Shown here in pieces: positions 43,080 through 55,744 of a stretch of DNA of 64,000 nucleotides (its first letter is position 1; the number at the start of each line of letters is the position of its first letter). The stretch is from Mesostigma viride (Eukaryota > Streptophyta > Mesostigmatophyceae > Mesostigmatales > Mesostigmataceae), in NCBI GenBank assembly GCA_009746045.1, contig RPFO01000276.1, positions 3,091,922 to 3,155,921 of the forward strand, in the 5' to 3' direction. A program made the position numbers and the translations under genes. The notes beneath the pieces are model-generated. The model had not been told where the DNA came from, made no database searches, and worked only from the letters and a program-made list of their open reading frames with translations.

Positions 43080-44368
43080 GAGAGTGGGAAACATGAGAGC
43101 CCTTGACAACATTACGCAACGACCCGAGCCCCATAAACGGGGCCATAGTGAGCTTGGAGGGTCAAAACGTTGAAAATAGGTGTTGTATAAGTTATACTGC
43201 ATCAAACATGCATCAAACATCATGACTGGATGACCTAATATGACTGAATCAGGCAGCCATAGCCAAAGCATCATCCACTCTCACAACGTGTTGAGCACAT
43301 GCCTCGTGGGAATGGAGGTGCTGGGTTTTCATTCCATAACGCGTGCAATACTGAAAGAAAGAGGCACGTGTAATGCAAGGCTTGGATAGGTTGAGTGATC
43401 CATGAGCTTACATGCAGGCAAAGATGACGCTGGAATGCATGCTAGCAAATGGTGGCAAGATGCTAACAACACATGATTATACACCATGATTATGGGCACC
43501 CAGCTGATCTTCTTGCACAATCAACGCAGTATAAACCATCAACATCCAATCCTCACGATATATGCACGGCTTGACGACGTATACAGCACCTAAATACTGC
43601 ACAACTGCAACCTGCTATGGCTGACATGCAAGCAACGTCGAGTAGGATGGCGGTCTTAGAGAGGCTGGGCAGAGGTCGGTAGAAATAAGTGGAAAACTGG
43701 CAGAAACTAGGTAGAAGCACGATATACTTACGCCTGCAAGCACTATTGAGCCGGTGGCAGAGGCCATTTCCAGGAAAATACAGCATACCGTAGCAATAGC
43801 CACGGTCACGCCTTACGCTATTTGCAGGCACCATCATGCCCGGAGCTACCCAATAAAAGTCTGCACAAATCTCGGTTTAGCCGAGAGTCCGGGCGTTCGG
43901 AATGAATAAACATGTGTTAAGAAGTCGAAACACCATGGAAATACCAAGCATGGTGCCGCAGCAGACCCGAGTCTTGACGTAATAATATGTATGCCGGTTT
44001 CCAGGGTTTCCGCATGAAAGTTGGGTGAGAAACTGGAAAAAACTACGTTTCCTTTGCCCCAGTACCTCAACAAACTCGTAGAAACCTAATTATCAACCTT
44101 TGAACGCATCATCATGGTCGTGCTACCCAACAGCCACTGAAATTCGCGCGAAAACTGGCGAGATCTACCTGCCGCCATCGCCGTCGTCTTCACCTTCGTC
44201 CCGCGAAAATGCCTGATTTCAGTGGTACATATTTGTTTGCAGCTGTCACAAAAAAAATACCAAAAATACCAGGATTTTTTCTTGAATTCTATGAGATGTT
44301 TCTGACCTATCTTGAAAGTTTCAGACCAAAAATCGCATGTTTAATAGGTTTGCCACGTGTCAGATTAC
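43080..44368. other. Interior of the TTAA element, no ORF recognised
   Basis: Contains a second GTGGGAAACATGAGAG copy beside the B2 target site. Short frames up to 94 codons (43553-43837) show no transposase motif. Confidence 0.45.
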
Positions 44369-44433
44369 AACGCGATACATCGCGTTCTAACCCTACAACG
44401 CGATGTATCGCGTTGTAAAAAAACACGGGTTAA

Positions 44434-44577
44434 TGCGTAATAGCTTCGGAAAATTATATTAGCATGTGCGTCTTAGAAAGACGAAGCGATTGTGATATTC
44501 ACAGCTGAATTCGGTGCTCAAACGTGAAAGTTATGAGCTCCGCCGTCAGCCATGGCTACCTCGTGGCTCGTCAGCTA
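44434..44577 (-). mobile_element. Family A half-LINE 5' leader (probable 5' end of A5)
   Basis: Reverse complement of the family A leader. It contains GTGCGTCTTAGAAAGACGAA, the complement of the shared hairpin motif, and ends in the GTGGCTCGT 5' terminus. It directly abuts the right TTAA of the piggyBac-like element. Confidence 0.75.
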
Positions 44578-44685
44578 GCTCTCCACGCATGTGCTCCACA
44601 AGGAATATGTGAGTACTACATGATCTCCCAAAGGAGTCATGTTATAATAGTAGTATAATATAATTTAATTATCAAGATCACTAGC
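44578..44685 (+). mobile_element. Family A-type 3' end with A/T-rich tail
   Basis: GGAATATGTG, then the CTCCCAAAGGAG hairpin, GTCATGTTATAAT and an A/T tail. Same family as the 3' ends at 55.7-55.9 kb. Truncated. Confidence 0.6.
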
Positions 44686-46548
44686 ATGCAGGGCGCAGGC
44701 TCCCAAGAAAGTGATCGGCCTATGTAAGTAAGTACTTGCGTGTCATGCGCATGGGCATGACACGGAGTACAATGCTAATCTCATTAGAAAAAATAATTAC
44801 ACGAAAGTTACAAATATCGTCTGCATCATGCCCCAACGATATAGTCACTAGAGGGGGATATAATCCTCATCCGGACGAGCTGTCCTCTAGACTGTAACAG
44901 CAGATGAGGCGGTAGTGTAGCGGCTATCCTCAGGGGCAATAACCTCCACCTGCGAACTTCTTTCCAATTCAAGATGGGGTCCCAAAAGCCTCTTGCCCCC
45001 AGGGCAGCAACCCATAAGGCTGACAATCAATGGCTCCTGATTCTTATCTAAAACAACACTAGCGCATCGATCCTGAACTCTGAATACATCCAACACAGGA
45101 GCTCAGGCAGCGCTGCCTATCTGATAGCGCCATATATTAGTTGTTTTGACCGTATGCTAGTGTATATGAGTGGATTAGGTTTATCCCACTCTCGGTTTCC
45201 ACTTGCTGCCTGCCTCGACGATATCCCAAGGCTAAAGCAGGCTTTCCACCATGGCACCAGGGCCCCTGACAATGCCCAGATATGTATAGGCAAGCGCTGG
45301 TTGTCTCTTGGATACAGGGCCCGAAAAATGATCTACCTCATGCGCACAAAAAATAACAAAATTAAAAGAAAAAAAAATAAATAATACAACAGTGCCAGTT
45401 TCTCTCTTGTCACCCCACTTGATGCGCAGCAGGTGAGGCTTGTTGAGGGAACCTTGAGCACAACCGCATGCACATAGGCACCGGCCAAGTGTGAGACAAA
45501 ACAGGAAACAGAATGCACTCCTTCAGGGATGGCTCGCTTGTTGACGCTAAACCGCTTCGGTCTCAGCCCATGTCAGCGAGCTTCAAGTGGCTGCAGAACC
45601 TACCCCCATACTCTGCATGACACATGCTGGTCATTCACCCGAAGCTTGGGTGCCCTGAGCCACATGCAACACGAGTGCTGCAAGCGAGGAACAAATTTGA
45701 AAGAATGGCATCCATGGTGTGCCTAGGGAAAAGATCAACAGACTGCAGCCATGTGAACAGTTTCGCCGGCCATGTAAATCAGCTGCACATGTTTCAACTG
45801 ACCATACGTGCCAGGTGTAGACAGGACGACGCGCGCGAGCACCGCAAGGATGTGCTGCCTTTGGAAGGATGCACTCGCTGCGGTGCTCACCGTCGCAGAC
45901 AGCAGCGCACACCCGTGTCCACTGCACATGGCATTGTTGGCTCCTTAGCGCCGCCGCTTCCAGTGATGGCGGTGATGGCTGGACACGCAGCGCCATCCAC
46001 AGGGGAGCCAAGTGTTAACGGGATGCTGTTACCACTACTGGGTGGTGTGTGCAGGCTGCCCAGGCAGAAAACCACGAGACGTGAGGCAGAGGCTGATGAA
46101 CCCCTGCATGCTGCCAAGCATTCAGGCGGCCACCAGGACGGTTTGCAAGACAGCACGCTTGACCAGGGTGCATTCAGCACGCCACGACAGCGGCTTGGCC
46201 CGCGTACAAGATGATTGCGTAGCAGAGCTTCCCATGAGGCCAGGGGGTGGCATCGATGGAAGTGATCAGTATGCAGCACCTTGTCTAGCTGATGGATGGC
46301 CCTGTCCATTCGACAGCCCTCCCAGGCAAGTAAGGGCGAGCCCGCCATACTAGCCATGCTGTCCATGAGCTGTTTGTTGGCTGCTGCCCACAGGCTGGTC
46401 GGACTACGTTTGTGGCAGCGCACAAACAGCACACATGGAGCTTGGCTGCAGCGGGGTAACCACATGGGCACCCCCGCGCGCGTTGCAACGAGAAGGGGTA
46501 CCGTCCCAACAGTCGGGAAACCGTTACGTAATCCAGAAGCTATTTCCG
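44686..46548. other. Intergenic stretch, no confident gene
   Basis: A 69-codon minus frame (44887-45096, MLDVFRVQDRCASVVLDKNQ) reads like protein but has no recognised family. A plus frame at 45624-46214 lacks motifs. The right part is presumably the 3' UTR of the PH-domain gene. No TGTAA signal was found close to its stop. Confidence 0.4.
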
Positions 46549-49500
46549 CTAACTCTCTGTCCGGTGCCTCGTGGAACTCCTCGGCCGGTCGCTCGACGTC
46601 TGCGAGGAACGCCGCTCCATGGCCGCCCCCTCGTCCCTGTCCTTGTCCCCCCGCCGCTCACTCCTCTCTGACCGCGACTTGTCCCCCTCTGAACGCTCCT
46701 TGCCCCCCTCTGAACGCTTGTCCGGGGCACGGGCCAGCGGCCTGCCATCTGCCGCGTGCGAGGACGCATGGTGCCGGCTGGAGCCTCGGCCGCCCCTGTC
46801 CCCGTGCTCTGAGACGCTGCTGTGGTTGTCGTTCCTGTCCGCGTGGCCGTCAATGCTGCCCTCGTACTTGTCGGCGTTCTTGCGACCGGACGATACCGAT
46901 GTGTGGGCCCTCTCCCCACGGTCGCTCCTCTCACTTCTGTCCCCTCTTTCCCCTCTACTGTCGCTCCTTTCGCTCTTGTCACCCCTGTCCCCTCTCTCCA
47001 CACGGTCCGGTCGCTCCTCCCTGGCCCCCTTGTCGCGCCGCTCACTCCTCTCGCCGCGGTCCCTGCCCGATGATGACGCCGCCGCATCCGCCCCCCCCCG
47101 ACCCCCCTTTCCCCTGCCATCCTTCTCCCTGCCATCCTTGGCCGCCGGTGATGACGAAGTTAATGGCTTGCCCCGCTGGTCACTGACCGCGAGCTCGCTC
47201 ACCCTTCTCCGTGCTGGCGCCGCCCCGTGGGCATCGTCGTTACTCAGTTTGGACGTGGACGAGCTGCGCAGCTTCTCCCGCAGAGGCACGGGCGGCTTGC
47301 TGTCATCTGACGTCGCCCACGCAGCCATCGTGGCGCCAGGGGCCTTGCCACTGCTAGACCTGTGGTCGCCGTGACGGCCGCTGGCACCGTGATCCCCTTC
47401 CTCCCGGCGGCTCTTGGATGAATGCGCGCGCGAGGAGCGGGAGGAGTTCACTTTGTCGTCTGGAACGTCATAGGGGGCCTTGTGACGGCCAGAAGGTTTA
47501 GGAGATGGGGATTGCGCGCTTGAAACGCTGCTGCTGCTGCTACTATCCCAGTTTGAACTGCTGTCGCCGTCACGGTCGGCACCGCCCGCATTCCCCCCCC
47601 CGTTGGTCTTGCCACCCTTCGCCTGGCCACAACCACCATCATCATCATCACCATCGTTGTTGTTGTTGTTGTCGTCACCGTCGCTGTCCTGCGCCCTCTC
47701 TGTGACGGACCAGGCGCTGGCGGGTGCGTTGCTGCGTGGCTCCTTAGCAGAGGGCAATGGCACGTTCTTGGCCGAACGCCCGCTGTCATCCGCAGGCTTA
47801 CTCTTGGGCAATCCCCTGCCCTGGCCATGCACCTCCCGTTCCCGCCCTTCCTCTTCGTCCTCGTCCAAGTCATCCACCTCAAGGTCATCAACACCGCCGC
47901 CAGCGCCCATCCGCCGGGGTACCTCCCCGTCACCAGCCCCCTCATGCCCCCTACGTGCGGCCACAGTTCCCTTGGCATGCCCGCTCCTCAGTGCGTCCCC
48001 TTCCTCATCCCCAGAACCTTCGAGAACATCCCCCAGCTCACCGCCGTCACGTGTCGCCGCTGCACGCTCATCCCCATCATCCCCGTCCTCATCCCAGCTA
48101 TTTATAGATGTCCGCCGCAGCTCCTGCGCCTCCTTGGACTCCAGCGACGAGCTACTCACCGGCTTCTTCTTTGTTGCCTTCTCTGCCTGCTTGGCGGTCT
48201 GCCCCCCCTTGTGGCCCCCACTGGTCCGCACGTCCTCTCCGCCGATGTTGTTCTCCTGCTTGCTGACACCAACATCCTCCTGCTCCCATGCCAGAGGCTT
48301 CTTCGGCGTCCCCACACCACCGGCCTCCTCGACCTTGCCAACACCCCCGTTGGCCGGTTTATAACCAACCTTGTCTCCTGGGGTCTCCTTGGCAGGAACG
48401 GCCGCCTTGCTCGTTTCAAAGTCCCCCAGCAGCTCATCGATGGCCGCGTCGCGCTCCACCTGGTGCTTCTGCCACCCGGCACCGGACCCCGATGACAGCC
48501 CCGCACTCCCAAGGCCAGCGTATGTGTCCGGCTCTGCGCCCTTGTCCACTCCCCATAGCCCACCCCGCGCGCCACTCCCGCTGCCAACCCCCCCGCGCAT
48601 GTCGCTGTTGCTCAGCTTGCGCGCCAGACGGCCCACCTCCACCGCTGCAACCGACGACTCGCTGCCATCTGGCGCAAGGGATGTCCTCCCCGCGCCACCC
48701 AGGCGGCGCGATGTGCCCAGGGACCCGCTGTCCGGCGATGGCAGGGGGTTGCTGCTGCCACTCGTGTCCATCACAGGCTTGTCCTGCATCAGCGCACGTT
48801 TGGCGAAAGGGCTGCCCCAGCCACCGGGCGCATCCGCCGCCCCCGTCACACTGGACCTGGAATCCGCCCCCTGACCCTTCTCCCCTGGTGTAGGCTCAGA
48901 TGGGGAGGCGGCGGCCGGCCCCACCGCGGTCCCCAGCAGTTTCTGGCCCTCCGTTAGTGCTGTGTCCGACCCAGGGCTTGCCGCAGCGCCACCTTGCGAC
49001 GACGCGGAGCTCTTCTTGAGCCCCATGCGCTTCATGAGGCCACCCATGAGGCCACCCTTGCGCGGTTTCTCAGCCGAGCCGGGCGTATCCGCGGCGCTCT
49101 TGCTGGACGACCCAGGCTCCGCGCCACCGCCCCCAGCGGAAGCACCGCCCCCACCCCCGCCCCCAAGGTGCTGTGGGCGTGCTTCTGCCAGCGGTGACCA
49201 TGCCACTTCGTTGTCGGCACTTGCCAACGTGCGGTCACCAAACCCACGACTCATCCGCGCGGCGTGCGCACCCACACCCTCCGCCACCACCTCAGTGGCG
49301 TCCTCACCCTCATCATAATGTCCAGCGTCCACCCCGTTAGGGCCCGTGTGGTTACCCGTGCTGGCCGCCCCACCCAGCCCATCCCCTTTCCCGCCGGCCG
49401 CAAACGACGCGGCGGCTCCCAGCAATGCCTTGTCCTTGCTCGGGTCAAACGACCCGCGCCGGGTCAGCAGGGTGGTCCCTGAGTGCCGTGTGGCCGCGAG

Positions 49501-51347
49501 CGACTCCTCGTGCACCTCCCCCGGCTCCCGCTCCTGGTCCTCAGCGGGGGTGGGGCTCTGCGCCCCGCCCCTCTTGCCCTTGGAGTGGTTGGCACTGTCG
49601 CCATACATCGGGTTCTCATACGAGCTCTTGTAGGTGAGCGAGCCCTCCTTGCTGCCCCGCCGCAGCAGCTTGCCAAACGACCCGCGCAGGCCGCCGCCAC
49701 TGCTGCTCTCGCGCCCGCTCGCGCTGGCGTCCCCCGTGCCAGATGGCGGAGTCGACTCGATGCCCGAAGGCAGAGGCCGCTTGACCGCCGAAGGGGACAT
49801 GATGTCAAAGGGGGACTCGTAGGCGACCATGTTGGATGGCCGGTCGCCAGAACTGGTCGCAGCGCCCGGCTCGTCCCCGGTAGCGGGAGAGATGGTCAGC
49901 GCGGGGGGAAAGGAGGGGGAGCGCCTGCCGGAGGGGCGCGAGCGGGGGCTGCCCTCAGGGACAGATCCGCTACGCTTGAGTGCCGACTTGAGCGGCTTGG
50001 AGGGGGTGGCCTTGCCCTCACGCCGCTGTGCCAGGTGGGGTGGGGTGGGGGGGAAGGGGGGGTTAGGAATGTGCACAGAAAGCATACAAAGTGCGCACAT
50101 GTATCCGGGTAGCAGCGTCAGGCCACATGTTCACCATATGGCATACGGGACCATTCTTGATGAACTGGCATAAAAGGGTTGGCATCTTTGTTGGCTGAGT
50201 GTGTGAGTGTCGGATGGCCAGGACATGCGTGTTGGGTACGTTATGGAACAGGGCAGAAAGCAGGCCTACCCAAGTCGCATGCCAACCACCAGGTGCATGA
50301 CGTACCCAACACACTCCCGCGTGGGGCAGCGCCATGGTATGGGTGGGCAATTACAGCAGGGGAGATGCAAGCCTAAGAAACAAATACCAGGTGTTGCTGC
50401 GCAGCAGCAGGCCTCTACAGCAGAAGGCCGTAACAGTTTTGAGAATGCAACATGCCTCTCTATTAAACTCGCTTGCTAGAAATGGGATCATGAGCGTGCC
50501 AGTGGACCACGCAAGTTCCCGGCCAAGTGTGCCTTCATTCTTGGCGTAAAATCAAGGACAAGATATGCGTGCAGATAAGAAAATCGAGCGTTTTGGCCCT
50601 CAATGTACTGCCTGGTACGATTCGACACCAGTGCCAAGTGGACTGCGTGAAAGAACATCCATGAAGCCTTTTTCGTCAACCAATCTGAGGTGCATGACGC
50701 CATCGCCTGTGTGTTGCGGGCTCACCCCGGATGAACCTCTTCGACACCCTTCGCGCATCCAGTACTGTCCACACACCACCCCCAGTCAGCCACGTCACAC
50801 CAGCATGCTTGTCGCCCCTCCCTGGCCGCAACGTCTTCAACGGTCGGGCATTTTCCTTGCCCAGGCATAGGGCAAGTCGCATGCTCCGCCACGCTGCCCC
50901 CCCATAACAACCCCCCCCCCCCCTCTACCAGAAACAGCACTTTCCCCCCACCCCCCACTCCCCACCCCATCCCACCCCCACGTACCGCAACCAACCGGTC
51001 GAGTGCCCCCTTGATCTCCTTCACCCACTTGCGCTGGTCGTACTCGTTGTCGGCGCGCAGGCGCATGCTGCGACCCAGCAGCTCGATGATGATGTCGAAA
51101 CCATCCCCTTTACTGGACGACCCCCCATGCCGCACATCTGTCAAATCGGCCAGCGCAAACACGGCGCCTGGTTTCTTGTCGGTGGGCGCATGCGCGTAGC
51201 TCAGCGTGGACTCGGACAAGATGAACCAGCGGCGGTTCCAGTGGCCAGGTGTCTGGCAGGGTAGAATGGCGGGGTGCACCACGGCACATTGTTTGTTGGG
51301 GGGGGGGAATGGGTGAGGCAGGGGGGGGGGAGGGGGAGTAAAGTGCC

Positions 51348-51392
<45 letters not shown>

Positions 51393-52432
51393 GAACTAAG
51401 GCAAACATAGGGACATCTGCCTGAGGGGGGTCGGTGCAGAGGCATCGAAACCATACAAGGGCCAGCATATCTGCCACCAATCTCCCAAAGTCTAAGGTCA
51501 CAAGAGCACTCTACAAGTTGATGTAGCCGTGCCTACCTTGGTCAGGGAGGGTCCAGAGGATTTGCGTTTGCGCAGATATCCATCGAGCACAATTTGGAGG
51601 CTCTGCAGTGACAAGAAGCAGGGCCGGCAGGAGGCGAGGCAAATAGCATCGTGGTGAGTGGTGCCCAAGATAGTTCGGACCTCCCCCCACAAACAAGAAA
51701 AGAAATGTCGTCCTCCCCCTTACCATGCATGCATATGTGCTGGAAAGGCTTGTGGCCAAGCCGAGGTTTCGACAAAATAACATAATCAACAGCATAAAGA
51801 AATGAACATACACATTAGGCTTGTGCCACTCTTTATAGACGCATGGCAATTTCACTCTGGTGACTTTCCATTTTCATGTGTGCTAAAGCAATTAGGGATG
51901 AGGGTCGCAGGCAGATAACACATTTCTTCTAATCCTGCAATTTCAAGCTTGGTCTTGTCACACCCTACAACTGTCAGCTGCTGCATATAGCCTAATCTTC
52001 CTGCTCCATTGAAAAATGAACGAAGATTAAATTATTGGATGACCGGACATTGAATGAATGAACGAGTGAGCGAGTGAGGTAGCGAGCATAGCGGGTCTTC
52101 CAGACATACCATGCTTGCATGATGTCATGAGCGCAGGTGGGAAGTTGTTTCCATTACAGGCAGTGCGAAAGATGCCAAACATCAGCAGTACAGCTAACCG
52201 TGTGTGCACCTTATCTGTTTCTAGAATATCCACGACATTTCCAAGCGCAACCTGGCGCGAACACAAATTGTTTGACACTCAATAAGATGTTTTTCGCAAT
52301 CTAAGGTATGGGCGGGAAAACCGAGCAAAGAAAGAATCCAGCAAACTGGGAGCAGTAGGTGTCAGGCATTGGCAAGCTTACCTGTCGCCGAAACCAGTGC
52401 TTGATTGCATTTTTGTCTTCAGGATTCCCCAT
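46549..52432 (-). CDS. PH-domain protein with very long low-complexity tail, 5 exons
   Basis: Exons: 52432-52382, 52251-52210, 51602-51537, 51252-50986, 50025-46549. All are GT-AG and in phase, giving about 1300 residues. Starts MGNPEDKNAIKHWFRRQ. A pleckstrin-homology domain spans about residues 33-135 (VLDGYLRKRKSSGPSLTK, then HWNRRWFILSESTLSYAHAP, LLGRSMRLRADNEYDQRKW, IKGALDRL). It has the conserved C-terminal helix tryptophan, so it probably binds phosphoinositides or a protein at a membrane. The last exon encodes 1158 residues rich in Ser, Gly, Asp, Lys and Arg, ending in a strongly charged stretch (RSERSERRGDKDRDEG). No catalytic domain was seen. Function unknown. The exon model is firm; the tail is open without a break. 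Confidence 0.85.
51351..51390. repeat. (GT)n microsatellite
   Basis: About 20 dinucleotides in the intron between exons 3 and 4 of the PH-domain gene; (CA)n in gene sense. Confidence 0.95.
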
Positions 52433-54298
52433 GGCAGAAGCAAAGCCTTGCTAATTCTTGCCGTTGGCCGCTGCGCCTTAACACATTCTTGGATGCACAT
52501 AGGTCACCAACTTGGAGCCTGGGATCGCCCGTGTGGCGATAATTCTACCCTGCCACAGCAATGGTGCATCGCAAAATATAGCTGGGAAGCTTGCAGGTTC
52601 CCTATCCAAGCCGACTCATTTATTATTCCCGCTCCTCTCGGAAATCGAACTGCAGTAATGCCGCATTACAGGAGGTTCACATAAGGCCCGCGGGCGCTCA
52701 GACAACTAGGGAGAAATTCAAATTGCCTAGATGACCAAACTATGTGAGCATTCAAAGGTGACATGGCTTAAACAACAAGACCTTTCCGAAATTCGTGCCA
52801 GCTGGAGATGAATAGGTGAGAGTGATTACTATCAATGTTAGATTTTTTCGGTAAAAGTGGTAATCGATGCAGTAATCACGGCATTACAAAGTAAGCGACA
52901 CGGTGCATTGAACCTCTTGCACTTTTTATAATTAGAATTATATAATTACGAACAGCTGTACCAAATATTATTGCCTTTCTGTTCACGAATGGACATTCAT
53001 CATGGTTGTGGCCACCATAGCTCCCATCCCTCGGCCTTCTGCGCGCTCTGTAGAGGGGAATCGGCTAGCGCAGGGGCTTGCGTCCAAATCGCACGCCGCG
53101 CCCGCTGGAACGGTCTTTTTCGCCAGGTGGAGGGGCAACAACAAGAATCCGGATATGAGCGCACCAGGAGCGCACCACGACTTTAGCTGACAATCTATGT
53201 TCGGCTCGGAAAAATCCTTAATCCCGCCTTTTCGGCTTTTTCTGGGATATAAGGCGAAGCCAACGGAATAAGGAACTCCACCGCAGATCCTGCGCAGATT
53301 CGTGATATAGCCATCGGCCCGTCGCATTACTCGCATAACGCATTCCCAATAAGGCCAATGTGATTAACTGCCTATTGCGAATGTGCCGGTACTACGCCAA
53401 GTGGTAGTTCTGTCGGAAAAAAAATGAACTGAACTGAACTGAACTGAACTACGGACGTGATAATTGTGACTTCAGCTGTTGTCGCGATGTTATTTCCTGC
53501 ATAACTAAATATATCTGCTGCCCATGTGCGGCGTGGGACACCACCACCACCAACAACAACAAATGTACCACCGATACTAAATATATCCGGCCATCGGCCA
53601 CTATAGATACTCTGCTGCCCATGTGCGGCGTGGGACACAACAACAACAACAACCACAACATGTACGGAGTACCTAAGCTTGAGGCTGTCAGTATAAGATC
53701 GGAGACTGGCGCGTTTTATTCTACGCAGTACGCACCTGCTGCTTGCAGTACTTGCGATTGTAGGGAATTATTTTTGTGGGGAAGCCGCATGCCGACAAGA
53801 TGCCGAGGACAATTTAGTCATTTAGATGCCGCAGGTCATAATTTATGACTGCGACGACTGCGTTACCAAGCAATGAACGGATTGTCACTGTTACAATTTC
53901 CGACATGACGCCCTTTGTCTTGTTTGATGACATTTACCTACAGCCTTTACTTCTGCTCAATTTCAATATTAGTTTTGCTTAGGTAATTGCAGTTGAAAGC
54001 ACGTTTACCCTTCGACGGCAAACACGGGGAAAGCGTGATCCTTGTGTAAGCCGGTTTCCGTGCCCATTTCGTGCCCACTTCATGTTGATGCGGTGCCGTT
54101 ATTTGCGTGTATTGAGATCCCTGCTAGCACAATGCTTAACCGTGGTTGGTCATATAATACGTCATAACGATGGGCTGCGCCAGTGGTCTGAAGAAAGGTG
54201 CCTAGATTAGAAGTAGCAAAAATAAGTTTGAGATTGAGCATTTCAAAATCTCAGCAATGTCGTCCCGCATCGGATTTCCTTGAGCCATAGTGCCTCAA
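52433..54298. other. Divergent intergenic region between the PH gene and the Pkr1-like gene
   Basis: Presumably carries both promoters. Contains a (TGAAC)n microsatellite after an A-run (about 53418-53450), which resembles a retroelement tail. It also has a direct duplication of CTGCTGCCCATGTGCGGCGT (near 53516 and 53611), each copy followed by a CAACAACAAC stretch. No gene recognised. Confidence 0.5.
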
Positions 54299-54873
54299 AT
54301 GTCTCGACTGGAAGCTGTCCTGCTGGGCGCGATTACACCGGGTTGCAATGTACGCTTCCTTGATCCTTCCCGTTTGCACTCATACCCCCCTCAAGCATTT
54401 ATCGTATTATTTCTTTTCCAATGGCTCACCGCATTACTTGTGCTGTGCATTTTTTCGGCGATGCAGAAGGCCACCATCAACACATTGAACGTCCTGTTGG
54501 TAGCCCTATTCTTGGTGACGGCGACGTGCTTGGTTCCGGTGGCCCTGGGATACGGACACTGGCTCGTTTTGCATGTTATCGCTCTAGCCTTACTGGCAGT
54601 GGCACTTACCGCATCAATCAACTGGTAAGCCCTGCGGTTTATCGCCACGGCGCTTGCAATGGCATTCGAGCTTTTGGAGGGCTTCGTCTGCTTGTGTGCA
54701 TCCATGTTGCAAACATTTGAACCCGCTGGATAAGCAAAAACTCTTCTTCTTTTTTTTGTTTGGTAATATACGGAACACCCTGCAGGTTTATCAACGAGGT
54801 GGGCGTCACGGATGACACCGCAGGAGCGACGCGAGCTGGTGAGGACCAAGCATCCAAGGCAAAACAAAACTGA
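54299..54873 (+). CDS. Small membrane protein resembling V-ATPase assembly factor Pkr1, 2 exons
   Basis: Exons 54299-54624 and 54786-54873 join in phase to 137 residues. Start chosen at MSRLEAVLLGAITPGCNVRF; the upstream in-frame codon is GTG. Two or three hydrophobic segments follow: AFIVLFLFQWLTALLVLCIF, LNVLLVALFLVTATCLVPVA and WLVLHVIALALLAVALTASI. They lead into SINWFINEV, with the Trp codon split by the intron, and a short hydrophilic tail. The end of the last helix with INWF plus an acidic residue, and the small size, recall the ER-resident Pkr1 family needed for V-ATPase assembly. The assignment is by pattern only. A real small gene is likely; the function is tentative. Confidence 0.6.
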
Positions 54874-55744
54874 GTGGCCCTAGCAAATGTCCCATGACAT
54901 CAATAACATTTGCTGCTGATGGAGCGGCACCGCTGAGATTTTCTAAGTATCAATGAGACCATTATAAAAAAAAGGAAACAGAAAATTAAAGGAGGGAAAA
55001 AAGGAGAAAAAAGTATGATTGGTCTGTCGTTTTCTAAGAATAGTTGGTCCTCCTGTTTTTGCAGGAACTGCAGCCAACTACCAATGGCAGGGCTGACAAA
55101 CGAAACCGGAGAATCTGCCACTCTGCATTCATTAATGGTTGTATCAAAATGAGGCCGGCACGCACGTTATGACTAGCTCTGATGTCATACTTGTGCGTGG
55201 CCGGCAGGCCCATGTGCAGATAGCCAGCCACATTAACCCTTGCAACTTGGACCGAGGCGGAGGCCGAATAACGCCATCTGGACCTGTTTGTGTGGTCGGT
55301 AGGCACTATTCCGCATGGCTCCGTTGCGTGCAACTTGCACTAGCAGGCCGATTCTAGCTTGATGGCACTGGCATTGCACACAATGTCATCTTTGAAATTG
55401 TTATATGTGTGATGGCATTCGCTAGCTGTCGAAAAATTTTCAGCTGGAATTCAGTAAAACCATCACACCTTTGTTGGGAGGGATTGCATCCATGGGACAT
55501 AGATAGGTCAGACACCTGAAGGCCTTTATGCAGCTGTGGGTGCCCACATGGTCCGATCTTGATACATGTGCCATCCTTTCGACCGTGTGCCATCCAACCG
55601 CTGCATGGCCAGATACAGTTTTCTAGCTCATAGCTGCACGCATGCATGCATGTGCACATGCTTGTACATACGATCAATTTATTGATGGTAAGCCTAATGT
55701 GTTGTATAAATTTGTATCTTTCACATGGGACAGTCTGCCGTTTG
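54874..55744. other. Intergenic stretch, no confident gene
   Basis: A/T-richer sequence downstream of the Pkr1-like gene. Frames up to 143 codons (55354-55785, minus) lack recognisable motifs. Confidence 0.4.

Larger units (their letters stand above)
40663..44433. mobile_element. piggyBac-like non-autonomous DNA transposon with TTAA ends, hosting B2
   Basis: Begins TTAA-CCCGTGTTTTTTTA (40663-40680) and ends with the exact reverse complement then TTAA (44417-44433). Next to both inverted repeats lie 18-bp palindromes: AACGCGATATATCGCGTT at 40686-40703, and variants at 44369-44386 and 44397-44414. TTAA duplication with CCC-starting termini is the piggyBac signature. No transposase frame is visible. 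Minus B2 and its duplicated site, the element is about 1.76 kb. Confidence 0.65.

Noticed and set aside
46571-49318. Plus-strand frames of 200-300 codons
   Set aside because: Antisense shadows of the PH-domain protein's long last exon.
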